A DNA stretch of 64,000 nucleotides from Nilaparvata lugens (GCF_014356525.2 NC_052511.1:47269216-47333215), one strand, 5' to 3'. Shown: positions 34,219-46,362, counted from the first letter of the stretch. Notes: a model not told the origin generated them from the letters alone. Made by a program: numbers and translations.

Positions 34219-34384
34219 CTCAGGGTCAAGTCACATGAGGCGTTTTTTAGACGATTCGGCAGAGCAGGAAGCTCCAGATTGACTGATTGGGTTGGCGTTC
34301 GGGAATCAGTTGATAATCAGCCAATCGGGGAGCTTACTGCCCTGCCGACTCGTGTGAATAACGCCTCATGTGGCTTGAACCTCA
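34219..34384. mobile_element. Foldback element S
   Basis: AGGGTCAAGTCACATGAGGC pairs with GCCTCATGTGGCTTGAACCT; inner GGCAGAGCAGGAAGCTCC pairs with GGGAGCTTACTGCCCTGCC. Not seen elsewhere. Confidence 0.88.
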
Positions 34385-34485
34385 TGCTCTGTTGGTTACT
34401 AGACATCCCCTGTATTTTTTGTTTCTCATCTAATCTGTCTAAGGCTTTTGTTGTGATTTTAATGGTGGATTGTATTTTTTTATAG

Positions 34486-34770
34486 GATATGGAGCAGAGA
34501 GAGAGACACCAAAGGAGAATGATGGCCTGCTCAAACAGAACAGAGGGAGAAGGAAGAAGAAGCAGCATAGAAGAAAATTTAAGAAGATAAACAGTGAACT
34601 ATTCAATGAAAAGTGGAGTGCTTTAATGAAAGTGGATTATTTAATGAAGAATGAAAAGGACTCGAGTTTACGTTCATTCTAAAAGGACTCTGTGAATTGA
34701 TTTATGTTTTGTTGTTGATATTGTGCATGTTTTGCTTTAAATAATAAATGCTTGTGGGGTGGGTGTCCTT
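34486..34770 (+). other. Candidate terminal exon with polyadenylation signal
   Basis: Acceptor TTTTTTTATAG| at 34,485. Joined in phase to 30,217-30,385 it completes a 42-codon ORF (MERMLYHQ + DMEQRERHQRRMMACSNRTE + GEGRRSSIEENLRR) ending TAA at 34,588-34,590. The other frame (YGAERETPKENDGLLKQNRG onward) stays open to 34,681. AATAAA at 34,743 is followed by GTGGGGTGGGTGTCCTTTT, a GU-rich element. The coding role is unproven. Confidence 0.4.
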
Positions 34771-34990
34771 TTGGGGTTTTCAGGCAGCTGAACAGTGAAT
34801 TGAGTGAAAAGTGAACTGTGAACAGTTTGAAAACAAATAGTGAACATATTGAAAGGACTCGAATTAACTTTCATTCTCAAATGACTTTGAATTAATTTAT
34901 ATTTTGCTTGTTTTGTTGTTGATATGCGGGGTGGGGTGTCCTTTTGGGGTCTTTTCAGGCATCGCGGAGGCAGCTGGACGGACGGACTAC
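34585..34990 (+). repeat. Diverged tandem duplication, ~200-bp unit x2
   Basis: AACAGTGAA...GGCAGCTG occurs twice (about 34,588-34,792 and 34,793-34,977), sharing AAAAGGACTCGAGTTTACGT-like and GGGTGTCCTTTTGGGG blocks. Confidence 0.8.
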
Positions 34991-35007
34991 GCAGAACTTC
35001 AATCAAG
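34959..35007 (+). other. Candidate 49-base exon
   Basis: GGGGTCTTTTCAG| and CAATCAAG|GTAAAAG bound GCATCGCGGAGGCAGCTGGA and the rest. Short and GC-richer than its flanks. Confidence 0.35.
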
Positions 35008-35423
35008 GTAAAAGTCAGCTCTCGACCGATTTTAACAGTTCAATCAAGTTTTTTTTTCTAAATTATCATCTGAAAGTTTTATAATTCACCCTTTTTCCAG
35101 ATCTAAATAAATTTCTCATATTTCAGTCTATTACTTATATTAATTTTTACATTTCTGAATCTGTTTCAATTCATATTAAATGTCATATTAAAATCTAGAA
35201 AGGAGTGAATCAATTTTTAATTTACTTCTTTCTAGATCTGAATAATTTTCTCTTATTTCTGAAAGTGTTTGAATTAAAATTTAAATGACAAATTTTAATC
35301 ATAATTATTGATGTCTTGTTGAACTGTTCAGTTCGGTCCTGGGCGACTTGTGTGGAATTGGTAATACATGTCTAGACCATCACCCCTCGAGTTTTTTTCA
35401 GCTTTTATACTTTCAAATTTCAG

Positions 35424-35640
35424 TTGCTTTGGAGGAGAACAGAGAACCTTCAGTTCGAACTCAAGTCGATAAGGGAGTTTTTTTTTAGTTAGTTATCTTT
35501 TGTTTTATTTAACTTACCCCTGCTCCTTATTTTTTTTCAGTTCTTTATTTTTTGTTGCTTTGGAGGCGAACCTTCAGTTCAAATTCAATATCAAAGTATA
35601 TGTCGGTCGATAAGGGTTGTTTTGTTTAGTTTGTTTCTTT
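35424..35640 (+). repeat. Tandem duplication ~135 bp with acceptor-like sites
   Basis: GTTGCTTTGGAGG(A/C)GAAC...CCTTCAGTTC and GTCGATAAGGG occur at 35,424 and about 35,560. The first follows CAAATTTCAG and the region has several TTTTTCAG sites. Confidence 0.75.
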
Positions 35641-36081
35641 TAATTTCTTCAAAACTGTTCCCGATTTTATATCTAGTTTGGGATTTTCTTCAGTTCTTTT
35701 TTCTTTCTTGTATACTATCCCCATCTACTTAGAATTTCTTGAATATTATTTTAATAGTTAAATTTAATTTTATTGTAAATTTCTGGGTTGCTGCCACACT
35801 GTTTGCTTTTTTTTCAGGAGATCGTCGTCATCATTTCTTTGTTTATTGTTTTTGTGTTTGTTGTGTGTTGTTGCATCTCTCAAAATATTGTTAGTGAACT
35901 ATATTCAATTCTATTGTAATATTTGTATACATTGTAAAGTGTAATTAGTATGTACTCCCTTCCTTCTCATTGCACCATCCATTCATATTTTTCAACTTCA
36001 ATTCACTCTATTTCCTCTTTCTTTTTTCTCAACTTACTTCTTGTCTTCCCAATAATTCAAAACCTGTAGGTCCACTCATCT

Positions 36082-36146
36082 CTCATCATTATCCATTCTA
36101 TTACCCACGCACAAGCCTAGAGCTCATGTGGGCATTATCATCCACC
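36082..36146 (+). mobile_element. SINE tail fragment
   Basis: TTACCCACGCACAAGCCTAG and GCTCATGTGGGCATTATCAT match the tail after the tRNA-like head at 59.5 and 63.4 kb. Confidence 0.55.
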
Positions 36147-36330
36147 ATCCAATTCATTTCTTTCAAAAACTGTCATTATAAATTACTCAATTGTTTTACT
36201 ATCTCTGGCCACCTTTCGCATAAACTAATCTTTCCCTCAATTTACAAATCCATTACTCTCAAATTGTAAACCCCTAAATCTAATTAATATCAAAATTAAG
36301 TTCCCAATCTTCAGTGTAACCTGAATCCTA

Positions 36331-36524
36331 GGCTCAACTTACACTACACTTACGCGATTCAGGTCAAGGAGAGACTCGACTCTAGTCGAGAGCATGTGTT
36401 TCCTAATGGTGACACTCAGACCAGTTGATTCTAGTCTCCGCAACTGTCATCATTTGAAAACACATGCTCCTGACTAGAGTCGAGTCTCTTCTCGACCTGT
36501 GTCGCATAAGTGTGAGTTGAGCCT
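36331..36524. mobile_element. Element C, copy 2
   Basis: GGCTCAACTTACACTACACT to AAGTGTGAGTTGAGCC, with GACTCTAGTCGAGAGCATGT mirrored. Confidence 0.88.
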
Positions 36525-36814
36525 TTGACTACTTGAAGAGCCGTCTCTGCTAACAATAACTTTAATCTCACTTAATAATAATCATCATTAAAATCCCACT
36601 TAAAAAATAATTGAAATATCACTCAATAATATAATAATCCCACTTGATAATAATTAAAATGCTACTCAATAATATAATAATCCCATAATAATAAAAATGT
36701 CACTCGATATAATAATAATCCCACTTGAAGCTTTAGGTCCACTTTATACCCACCCACACGCTTTGTGGGAATCATATTCTGCTTGAAAATTCTAAATCAA
36801 AATGTTAATTTACA

Positions 36815-36958
36815 TTCCTTTCACCTACCACATTGTCATTATTATTTTTACTCCCATTGTAGTCCTTTCACCTACCACATTGTCATTATTATTTTTACTC
36901 CCATTGTAGTCCTTTCACCTACCACATTGTCATTATTATTTTTTACTCCCATTGTAGT
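36815..36958 (+). repeat. 47-bp tandem repeat x3
   Basis: CCTTTCACCTACCACATTGT and following TCATTATTATTTTTACTC repeat at about 36,816, 36,863 and 36,910. Confidence 0.95.
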
Positions 36959-37385
36959 AATCAATTGAAATCAATCATTAGTTTCTCTACCTTATTTTAC
37001 ATTCACCAATATTCTCAAGTTTATTCTTCTAGTTTCGGCTCCTCATTCTCCCATTATCTATCATCATTATCTACCACACCACCATTCCTTACTAATATTT
37101 CATTCATTTCCCCCCCCCCCCACCAAGTAATTCTTGCTAACCTTATTACCTTTGGTAATTTCAGTTGTCTCTCCCCCCCCCCAACCATCTACATCAAATT
37201 ATTCTTTCTCTTCCTGTCATCCAACTTACAAGAAATTATTTCCAGTTGAAGTTAACTTTTTCTCCTCTGTATTATCATGCAGCATTCATTATCTTACTTC
37301 TTAGCAAATTGTTGTTAGTATTTGCAATATTGTGACAGATGCAACAGCACTAGTGTGGTAGCACTCTTAGCTTATATTGCCCCCA

Positions 37386-37840
37386 AACCCCCCCCCCACA
37401 CTCTTATGGTCTAGACATGCACCTACCAATACCATTGATTTATTCCTCTTCTGGAGGGGCACCACCCTCTTCTAGTCGTAGAAGTGAGAGTTGTCCCTTG
37501 AGAAGGGGAACCACTCTTTTTTGCCCCCTCAGGGGAACTGTCCCTCTCCCTTCGGGGTGAGGGAAAGCCCCCTTTGGGGGATTTGTCCCTCTCCCTTCTG
37601 GGGAGGGAAAACTGTCACTTGGCTCTGAGTGGTCCAGTTAGGCTCAATGCGCCCTTTGGCGTGGGTGGGACCACTCACTACATTGGGGGGGGGGGGGCCA
37701 GGACCACTTGCGCCAAGTGCCAGTATTGAACGTTGAGGTTAGCGCCCGGTTTTTTTGTGGGCCTATCCGACAGTGAACGTTTCACTGTAAACCTGAATCT
37801 AAGACAAGAAGGGAAAATAAAAAAAAAAAAAAATTTGCGG
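37386..37840. other. Hairpin-rich C/G tract region ending in poly(A)
   Basis: Poly(C) at 37,109-37,120 and 37,386-37,397, poly(G) at 37,685-37,697. GTCCCTCTCCCTTCGGGG / GTCCCTCTCCCTTCTGGGG repeats at 37,535-37,615, each with its own small hairpin. Ends GGGAAAATAA then a run of A at 37,819-37,833. Could be the 3' end of a retroposed transcript. Confidence 0.4.
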
Positions 37841-37964
37841 TTTTGGAATTCAATCTTTATTTATTATCAATAACAATGTATATATAACAATAATATAAAT
37901 ATAATAAAATATATACATAAAATTTTGTGTACTTATTGCTACCTGTGTTTTCATACTAGACTAG

Positions 37965-38690
37965 AAGAATAGGAATACTAGAGAAAGAAGAATACTAGAG
38001 AGATAGAAAGAAAGAAGAATACTAGAGAAAGAGAAAGAAAGAAGACTAGACTAGAGAGAGAGAGAAAGAAAGAAACTAGAGAAAAAAGAAAGAAGACTAG
38101 ACTAGAGAGAGAAATAAGAAGACTGGAGAAAGAAAGAAAACTAAAGAGAGAAAGAAGACTAGACTAGAGAGAGAAGACTTGACTAGAGAATGAAAGAAAC
38201 TAGAGAAAGAAGGAAGAGGACTAAGGAAAGAAAGAAGACTAGAGAAAGAAAGAAGACTTGACTAGAGAATGAAAAAAAACTAGAGAGAGAGAGAAAGATA
38301 GAAGACTAAGAAAGAAACTAGAGAGACAAAGAAGTCTAGACTAGAGAAAGAAAGAAAGAAGACTAAAAAATGAAAGAAACATGAAAAAGAAATAAGACTA
38401 GAGAATGAAAGAAACTAGAGAAAGAAAGAAGACTAGAGAATGAAAGAAACTAGAAAAGAAAGAAGACTAGACTGGAGAAAGAAACACTAGACTAGAAAAA
38501 GAGAAAGAAGATATACAAGAAAAAAGAAAGAGAATACTAGATTTCAGAACTGTAGAGAAAGAAAGAATTCTAGAGAATGGTTGAATACTCGAGAAAAAAG
38601 GAGAATAGTAGACTAGAGTATTAGAATGAAGAATACTAGAGAAAGAAATTCGTAGAGTAGATGCTAGAAAAATAAGAAGAATTTTAGAGT
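37965..38690 (+). repeat. Purine-rich degenerate array (GAAAGAAAGAAGACTAGA)
   Basis: Over 700 bases of G/A broken mainly by CTAGA words, built from AGAAAGAAAGAAGACTAGAC-type units of variable length. No coding potential. Confidence 0.9.
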
Positions 38691-39319
38691 AGAGATAGAT
38701 AAAAAGGTATTAAATAGATCAGAATACATTGTTAACAGAAAATATCCTAATTACAGTATTGCATGATATAGGGTGATTCATACAGTACATTGATTTCAAA
38801 TTATTATCTATTACTTCTATGCACATTCTTCAATAATTTTAATCAATTTGAAATTAAAATATTGGAGGATTCAGAGGCGACATGTTGGGTTGCACCCATA
38901 ACCCAACTCCATGTAGGATTCCGACCCAACAATTTTGAGTCAATCATCACACTAAACTTACAATATTATAAACAACATTATTTTTGATCTCAAATATGTA
39001 CCTTGTGCTTCAAACAAGTACATAGTACTGCAAAGTAATTGCAAGTAATGTTTGTGAAACTAGTATTATGTAGAAATTTTTCTATCATCTCTGAGATAAT
39101 AAACATAATCAGTATTTCCTCTAATCATCACCTTCACTATTCCTCAATTTATAAATGTATAACTTTGGTATGAATTTGGTAATGTACAACTTGACAGCGC
39201 ATGCGTGCAACTGGAAATAGTAAGTGTACGGTATAATAAATAATTTATGCCTCAACATTATTCAATCAATAAAAGTAGACAGAATAAGGACACTTCATTG
39301 TCTAACATTTCAAAACTAA

Positions 39320-39544
39320 CAGTAATGCATTTCAAACTGATTCATAATGAAGGAAAAATAATTGAAAAACAAGCAGAACCAATAATCATTCATTTATTAT
39401 TCTCCACAACAAGGCCTTTCTGCTACAAGGATGAAGGAGGAATTCACAGTAAAAATGCTACAATATTTACTGTTACTGTATTATTAGAATGTAAATAATT
39501 GTAACACTTTTACTGTATTGGAATTAATTTGAAATGCATTACTG
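39320..39544. mobile_element. Element Y, copy 1 (TIR CAGTAATGCATTTCAAA)
   Basis: CAGTAATGCATTTCAAACTG to TTTGAAATGCATTACTG, 225 bp. Second copy at 40,643-40,881. Confidence 0.85.
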
Positions 39545-39582
39545 CTGTCTAAGAGTAAACAGAGAGAGTAACTCTCTGTTGC

Positions 39583-40374
39583 TATAGTGAGGTTCACGTT
39601 ATAATGGCAGTGTATGATTGATAATAGTGTTGTTATCCTTGTCTACAGAGCACTCTCTCTAGCTTTGCAATCTTGTCAGTTGGCCAAAAATATTTTATTT
39701 CACTTTTGTCAGTGACTGTACAAACAATACTCAGCCGCCATGTTTTATTTTAATTTATAACAAAATTATAAAGTAGAGGAGTCGTATAATTGTTTTTAAA
39801 TGTATTTTTGAATGAATGAAATTATTTTAGATATTACCGTTTGAGAAACACAAATTATACTTAAAATACAACTATTAAAGTTGATAACTTTGAGACCATC
39901 CTAGACTTTAGTTTACCGGAATATGTTAGGCCTACACTGGTACCGGTATAAATAATATTGAAAGGTTATTTCATTATTATTTCCATTGAAATTATCTTAG
40001 ATAAATTATTATAGATAGGATTTCTATTTTTCTATTATTTTAAAAGAAATTGGAATAGAATACCTAGCGAAAAACTTAATTGCTATTGTTTTGAAGTTTT
40101 TCAAATTAGCCGCCATTTCAGGCTTGTAAATTTGATCTAAGTTATAAAAGCAGAGTTTAGAATCAAATTATGAAAAAATAGATTTTATTGATGAATTTAA
40201 TTAATTTGACATGAAATTTATAATTTAAACAAAGGAATTGAAATTAATATTAGATCAAATTTAATGGGATGAATTGAATAACAGCTGTGTACACTCAGTG
40301 GCAAAATGAAGTAAATTTGGCAACGTTATTCTCGTATCTTCCTTCACTGCCATTATAACGTGGACCTCACTATA
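39583..40374 (+). mobile_element. Element A, long copy (792 bp)
   Basis: TATAGTGAGGTTCACGTTAT to TAACGTGGACCTCACTATA, but the middle (about 39,680-40,290) is unlike other A copies. It may be a longer ancestral form or hold an insert. No transposase frame found. Confidence 0.75.
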
Positions 40375-40642
40375 GCAGGGTCTAATAAAAAACTTGACCT
40401 ACTGAAATCTTGAGAATTTAAAACAGGCCTCTAACCATGAAACCATCCTTGGTTAATAAATTGAGAATCAATATGCAAAGTTTCAAGTAGATCAGTCCAG
40501 TAGTTCAGACATAATGATGCATTGCCGAACTAAATAATTCTTTCCTTTATTATATCATCATAGTATTTAAACTACTCCACTGCTATTATGACAACCAATG
40601 GCGCTAAATAAAACACTCAAATTTTCATCATTTTCAAATAAA

Positions 40643-40881
40643 CAGTAATGTGTTTCAAACATATTCATAATGAAGGGAAAAATGATTGCAAAACAACAAA
40701 ACCAGAAATCATTTATTTATTGTACTCTCCCATCAACCACCAGAAATCATTTATTTATTGTACTCTCCCATCAACCGATTCAAGGACAAAGGAATTTACA
40801 GCAAAAATGCTACAATATCAACACTTGGAAGGAAATTGTAACACTTTTACTGTATTCGAATTAATTTGAAACACATTACTG
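40643..40881. mobile_element. Element Y, copy 2
   Basis: CAGTAATGTGTTTCAAACAT to TTTGAAACACATTACTG. Contains an internal 37-bp tandem duplication (AGAAATCATTTATTTATTGT). Confidence 0.87.
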
Positions 40882-41091
40882 TGGCCTGAGAGGTAAGTTA
40901 CTGCTTTCTCAACACTAATAAACCATTCCACCAATGTAACAAACTATTGAGTCCAATTACTCCACTGGTATATTTCAACTCCACTGAAGGCATTAGAACC
41001 GAATTCTATAATACAGTAACCAGGTTATTGATAAGTTCGTTTCAAAAATCTACAATTGCTGCAAATAAAGAACATAATATCACATAGGCCC

Positions 41092-41220
41092 GCCCGGTTG
41101 CACAAAATCTGGTTAAATTTTAATTGTGGTTAATTCCACGAGAACCAATCAGAGAATGATTTTTCGAGAAAGAGACCAATGTTGATCAAAAACTGCCATT
41201 ATAACGTGGACCTCACTATA
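41092..41220. mobile_element. Element B left half fused to element A right end
   Basis: GCCCGGTTGCACAAAATCTG, CACGAGAACCAATCAGAGAA then TGCCATTATAACGTGGACCT. The chimera probably arose by deletion. Confidence 0.7.
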
Positions 41221-41357
41221 ATAATTATGAAAATTTGCTACATTCGTGTAAAGGCCTCTAATACCTATTCTTCAGCATACGATTTAATATTTATCTATTG
41301 TCTATAGATCTCTGGTCCAATATTGTTGTATACACGCGCTGTGATACAGAGTTCTGC

Positions 41358-41625
41358 CATAGAGAAAATATAGCATAAGATATGCCATTGCATAGATCGT
41401 TTATGTTTCAAATTGCAAGCCAATTTCTCTCATTAGATCAAGCCAATTACTATTGAGTACTGTCTGTATTATTACTATTTTGGCTGGGTGAGAGAGTAAG
41501 AATGGCACAGTATGAGAGACTACCAGCATCACATACGGAAGAGAAGCTACGTGGAGGACTATCGGCTTGAGTTAACAGTAAATTTGCAACATAAACGCCT
41601 TATACCATGGCATATCTTCTCTATG
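41358..41625. mobile_element. Element D, copy 4
   Basis: CATAGAGAAAATATAGCATA to ATATCTTCTCTATG. Palindromic. Confidence 0.85.
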
Positions 41626-41629
41626 GTAT

Positions 41630-42085
41630 CACACACATGATACAGTGTCAACACAATTTGATAGAGCATCATCTCAATTTGATACAGTATCATCTCAACT
41701 TGATACACATTACCATAAATTGATACAAAACTTCCAAACTTTGAATGAATTCTATAGACCATGGGATATCTTCTTATGTTATTTTTTCTCTATATCACTA
41801 CAAAATGATACAGTATCACCACACATGATACAGTGTCAACAAAGTTTGATACAGTATCATCTGAACTTGATACACAACACTATTTGATTGACTTCTATAA
41901 ACCATGGGATATCTTCTATCCAATCTTAACAGTCAACACAATTACAGTTGACTTGACTGGTGAACACAATTTGATACAGTATCATCTCAACTTCATACAC
42001 AACACCATATATTGATACAAAACTTTGCATAAATTCTATAAACCATGGGATATCTTCTTAAATGCTACATTTTCTCTATAATTCT
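41630..42085 (+). repeat. TGATACAGTATCATC array with element D ends
   Basis: Repeats of TTTGATACAGTATCATCTCA and ACTTGATACACAACAC are interspersed with three copies of a D terminal block (ACCATGGGATATCTTCT near 41,758, 41,902 and 42,042). A similar mix lies at 46,583-46,782. Confidence 0.8.
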
Positions 42086-42845
42086 GCACAATCAGCATAA
42101 ATGTTCCACGATGAGATGAGAATATAGGACCTACCTTAGTAATCCATTCACCGCTGCAATTTTTCCACAATTATGTGAAACCTACCTTAGTATCCATGTA
42201 TCACAGCTCCAGTTTTTCAAATTTTCAAGGAACGTTTACACTACTTGTATACAAATATAAAGAAAATTGAATGAGATACTTGTCGATACTTGTCATACTA
42301 AACAGTATGATAAAACTGTTCCTTATTCTCAATCACTTGAATTCTCATGTAAATTCATCTATAATTTTGCTGTATTGCGAGCTATCTTATATAAGTGTAT
42401 AAGCCAGTATATATTGTAATCTACATAAAGTACTCACATCAATCAATCACCTTGCATGAGGTGTAATATACTCTATTCCAATTTTTCTATCATCGTTTTT
42501 TTAGTTGTAATATATTTGAAATGTTGCGTTTCCATTATAATCATCTCATACAAATTTCCAACACTAGTATACACGTTTAAACGTACCTCAAGCTCTGCAT
42601 AACTCCTAGTTTTTCGTATCACTGTATTCCCATGTTTGAATATTGCATCTCCATTTCATAAGAGACACAAATTCTTGCCCTGAATCCTCCAATGTCATGT
42701 TAAAAAGAATCCTATTGAAGTCTACTAAATGAAACTAATGTTGGCAATATAAATACAATAAACAATCACCCTATATCAATGCAAAATACTAGATTAGTTA
42801 GTGAGAGTATGAAGAAGAAGATAAACTAAATCTAAATAAACTCAC

Positions 42846-43055
42846 AGATGTAACACCTATAGCTCTACTGCAATGATCAGCAAACGGCTATGACGATCCA
42901 AAGAGTTGATTCATCAGCAAAGAAGAAGAAGAAGAAGAAGAAGAAGCTGCAGCAGTAGCAGAAGAAGATGATGATGATGATGATGATGACGTTGTAGCAG
43001 AAGCAGAAGAGAAGGTACTCATGTTGTTTTGTAGCTGCCAAGTCCGTTTTATCCA
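42846..43055 (-). other. Candidate minus-strand exon with poly-Ser ORF
   Basis: Acceptor TTTTTTTGCAG|TGGATA and donor TTACATCT|GTGAGTT, 210 bases. Inside, ATG opens MSTFSSASATTSSSSSSSSS, continuing with more Ser/Ala, LLMNQLFGSS and a stop: 44 codons from TCA/TCT triplet runs. Every frame closes before the donor, so it is either a leader exon or chance. Confidence 0.25.
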
Positions 43056-43100
43056 CTGCAAAAAAACAAACAATACATTATTTTATGGGATTTAAAATAC

Positions 43101-43641
43101 TAGTAGTTCTGTGAACAGTAGACCTCGCGATCAGTGACCTATTATGTTTTCTTAAAAATTAATTTATCGATTAAAAATGTCTAGAAAAATCCTAAATAAA
43201 CATCGAGCTTTCTGTCCTATATCGTACCGTGACGTGTCGTCCCGGAATGTGAGTGTGAGCGCTGTTATCAGGTCTGCCTGCAACTGTCTACAACGTTGAT
43301 GGAAAGATACAATATTTCCAAGATGTTCGATGTTTTTGAACGGGTAGTATTATAGTCAACTGTCTACTAACATTGATGGAAAGATACATTTTCAAGATGT
43401 TTGATGTTTCATACGGTAATATTGGCGTATGAAGGAGGCTCCTTTTTCCTTTTATATTATCCTTGAAATGCAAAATTTCAAAAAAACCTTGTATATACGT
43501 CGACGCGCAATTTAAAAAGGAACATACCTGTCAAATTTCATGAAAATCTATTACCGCGTTTCGCCGTAAATGCGCAACATAAAAACATATAAGAGAAATG
43601 CCAAACCGTCGACTTGAATCTTAGACCTCACTTCGCTCGGT
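43101..43641 (+). mobile_element. Element K, copy 3
   Basis: AGTAGTTCTGTGAACAGTAG to CACTTCGCTCGGTCAA, with GGCGTATGAAGGAGGCTCCT and ACCTTGTATATACGTCGACG. Contains an internal duplication (GATGGAAAGATACA at 43,299 and 43,375). Confidence 0.8.
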
Positions 43642-43648
43642 CAAAAAA

Positions 43649-44020
43649 CTATAGTGGGGTCCACTTTATAATGGCAGTGGGGAAAGAAAGGAGAACAAAG
43701 TTGGCGGTTTTCTGCCTTGCCACCACCATAGATAGGTAGCTGATCTGGTATATCTGATGTAATATCAACTGTTCATTCTTGTTTAAAAAAATCATTTATA
43801 TGTTATTCAAGAAAAAATATTTTTCAATGATTAAATAATACTTTTTTATAATTGATATTAAATATTTTTAAATAAATTATTTTTATACATTGTTGATGAA
43901 CGATCAGGCAACGTAGCCGCATTGGAAAATGATAGCGCTATCTGCTTTGTCAAATGATAAACAAGGATAGCAGCACCAATGTTCATCAAATACTGCCATT
44001 ATAACGTAGAGCTCACTATA
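43649..44020 (-). mobile_element. Element A, copy 8
   Basis: TATAGTGGGGTCCACTTTAT to TAACGTAGAGCTCACTATA. Complete. Confidence 0.85.
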
Positions 44021-44046
44021 TTGAAAGTGCATTACAACAGCTATAT

Positions 44047-44410
44047 CTATAGTGAGGTCCACGTTATAATGGCAGTGGAGAAAGATAAGGGAACAACGTT
44101 GCCGTTCATCTTGTCAATGCCTTCTATAGACGATAGCTGATACAGGTTTATTGATGTAATATTAACTGTCCATTCTCGTTTAAAATAATCAATTATATTT
44201 TATTTGTCAAGGAAAAATATCTTTTTCTATGATTAAACAATGGACTTTTATAATTATTGATGTAAAAATACATCATATTCATACATTGTTGAAAAACGAT
44301 CAGGCAACGTTGCTGAGCTAGAAAAAGATAGCGGTATCTGCTTTGTCAAATGATAGACAAGGATAGCAGCACCAATTTCCATCAAATACTGCCATTATAA
44401 CGTGGACCTA
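44047..44410 (-). mobile_element. Element A, copy 9
   Basis: TATAGTGAGGTCCACGTTAT to CATTATAACGTGGACCT. Lost the last few bases at the junction with the next insert. Confidence 0.85.
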
Positions 44411-44780
44411 ACGTTTTAGGAGCGGAGTGAAGGCAAGCGATGGCATAGTAGCCTTCCACACTCTCGCCCTCGTCGTCATTTGTACGCACTTGACAAGCGT
44501 GTGGAGGCGACAACACTCAAGTAAGGCTCTACTCACACCTACGCGAACTCAGGTCGAGAAGAGACTCGACTCTAGTCGAGAGCATATGTTCCCAAATGGT
44601 GAAACTCAGACCAGTGGACTCTGGTCTCCGCGACTGTCACCATTTGGAAACTCATGCTCTCGACTAGAGTCGAGTCTCCTCTCGACCTGAGTTCGCGTTA
44701 GTGTGAGTTGAGCCTTACTTGAGTGATGTCGCCTCCACACGCTTGTCAAGTGCGTACAAATGACGACGAGGTGTGAGTAG
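44411..44780. mobile_element. Inverted-repeat element split by element C copy 3
   Basis: CGTCATTTGTACGCACTTGA at left is mirrored at 44,740-44,770; ACAAGCGTGTGGAGGCGACA also pairs. The middle 44,523-44,715 is element C (GGCTCTACTCACACC... GTGTGAGTTGAGCC). Likely family H-related. Confidence 0.75.
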
Positions 44781-44915
44781 AGCCTTACAGTCAGTGTTCA
44801 GTAACCATTAAGTAACATTAGTACATACAAGTAGCAAGTATAGTGTGAGCTCAACCTTATAATAATAGAGTATTTGATCGAAATTGTTGTAGCTATCCTT
44901 GTCTATAATTTGAAA

Positions 44916-45687
44916 AATCTGGTGTGGCGCACTCACACAACTTTCCTTGCCGTTATGAAAATTTATCACCTGACGCTAGTGTACACGCGCATCTCAAGTC
45001 TACTATTCAAAGATCCAAGCCAGCTGGTGACAGGACAATGACGCTGGAGACACACGAAGTCTGCTATCTCTTCATAGTGATTTTTTTTCAAATTCAAATT
45101 TATTTATTCAAGTCACAATACATTCTGGTCTATACACGAATCTACAATAAATTACAGTACAACAGCTAATTATGCAACAAATTTCACAAGATTTAATAGA
45201 ATCAACAGTTTGCAATTGAAGTAATAACATTTTCTCGAATTTCGAGCTTATTTTAAATTTTAGGGGAAAATGTTATTGAACATAAATTGTAGAGATTTTC
45301 ATGCTCAATCTTTTCCACTTTGATATTTTGTTTAAATTTTATCTGAAGCCTGACAACAATTGGGAATCTGAAATCAAACTTTGCATAGATGGGGCGGAGC
45401 TCCTGAAATTTTTACAGATATGAGACTTGTGGCAGTTGATAGAGCTTACCAATAACTATTTTAGGTATGAATTTAATCAAAATCATTGAAGCCGTTTTCG
45501 AGAAAATCGCGCAAAACCCTGTTTTTGACAACATTTTCTCCATTTTAGCCGCCATCTTGAATTGCATTTGATCGAAATTGTTCGTGTCAGATCCTTATAT
45601 TGTAAGGACCTTAAGTTCCAAATTTAAAGTTATTCCGTTAATTGGGAGATGAGATATCGTGTATACAGACGCACATACACTCATACT

Positions 45688-45730
<43 letters not shown>

Positions 45731-45855
45731 CAATACCCAAAAACCACTTTTTTGGACTCAGGGGACCTTGAAACGTATAGAAATTTAGAAATTGGGGTTA
45801 ATTTTTTCGGAAAGCAATACTTTCCTTACCTATGGTAATAGGGCAAGGAAAGTAG
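44916..45855 (-). mobile_element. Element J, copy 2 (inside an element A remnant)
   Basis: AAAAATCTGGTGTGGCGCAC to GGGCAAGGAAAGTAGG. Has the (AC)n tract at 45,691-45,726 and GGACTCAGGGGACCTTGAAA. One diverged satellite-like unit. A-family sequence (GCTATCCTTGTCTATAATTT, and CCATCCTTTTCTAGCTCC) lies on either side. Confidence 0.78.
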
Positions 45856-45929
45856 GAAGCAAATATGGTGCCATCCTTTTCTAGCTCCACAACGTTGCCT
45901 GATCATTTTCTAGATATAGTTTATCTTCA

Positions 45930-46362
45930 GGATTAGTAGATCGATTAGTAGATGGAGGTATTCTTATCCTCATGGTATAGGTCGTTAATGTTCCAAATTT
46001 CAAACCGATATTTTGTCAACTCATACCGATTACTGTCGACTACTGTCCATTATAACTATTTCGGCCAGGTGAGAGTATGAGAACGGCACAGTATGAGGGA
46101 ATACCAGCGTCGCATATCTTCACGAAAAATAACTACTACACTTGAATTAACAGTGAAATTTGGCACATAAACGGATAAATTTGTTCCAAATTTCACTGTT
46201 AACTCGAGCCTACAGTCCTAGCAGTTCATTTCATGAAGTCTTGTGACGCCGGTAGTCTCTCATACTGTACCGTTCTTAAACTCTCACCCCAACAAAACAG
46301 TAGTCGACAGTATATGGCTCGAGTTAACAATAAATCGGCTTGAAATTTGGAGCATAAACGCT
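45930..46362. mobile_element. Element D, copies 5-6, fused
   Basis: Two D half-elements back to back: TCATGGTATAGGTCGTTAAT at 45,970 and GAGCATAAACGCTCTATAG at 46,350, with the GTTAACTCGAGCC core inverted between them. Confidence 0.65.

Noticed and set aside
41630..42085. CRISPR-like spaced repeats
   Set aside because: Repeat spacing is irregular, the spacers are themselves repeats, and the genome is eukaryotic.
42888..43073. Poly-Ser protein-coding gene
   Set aside because: The Ser run comes from simple (TCA)n/(TTC)n repeats; all frames close inside the exon-like segment. Kept only as a weak exon candidate.
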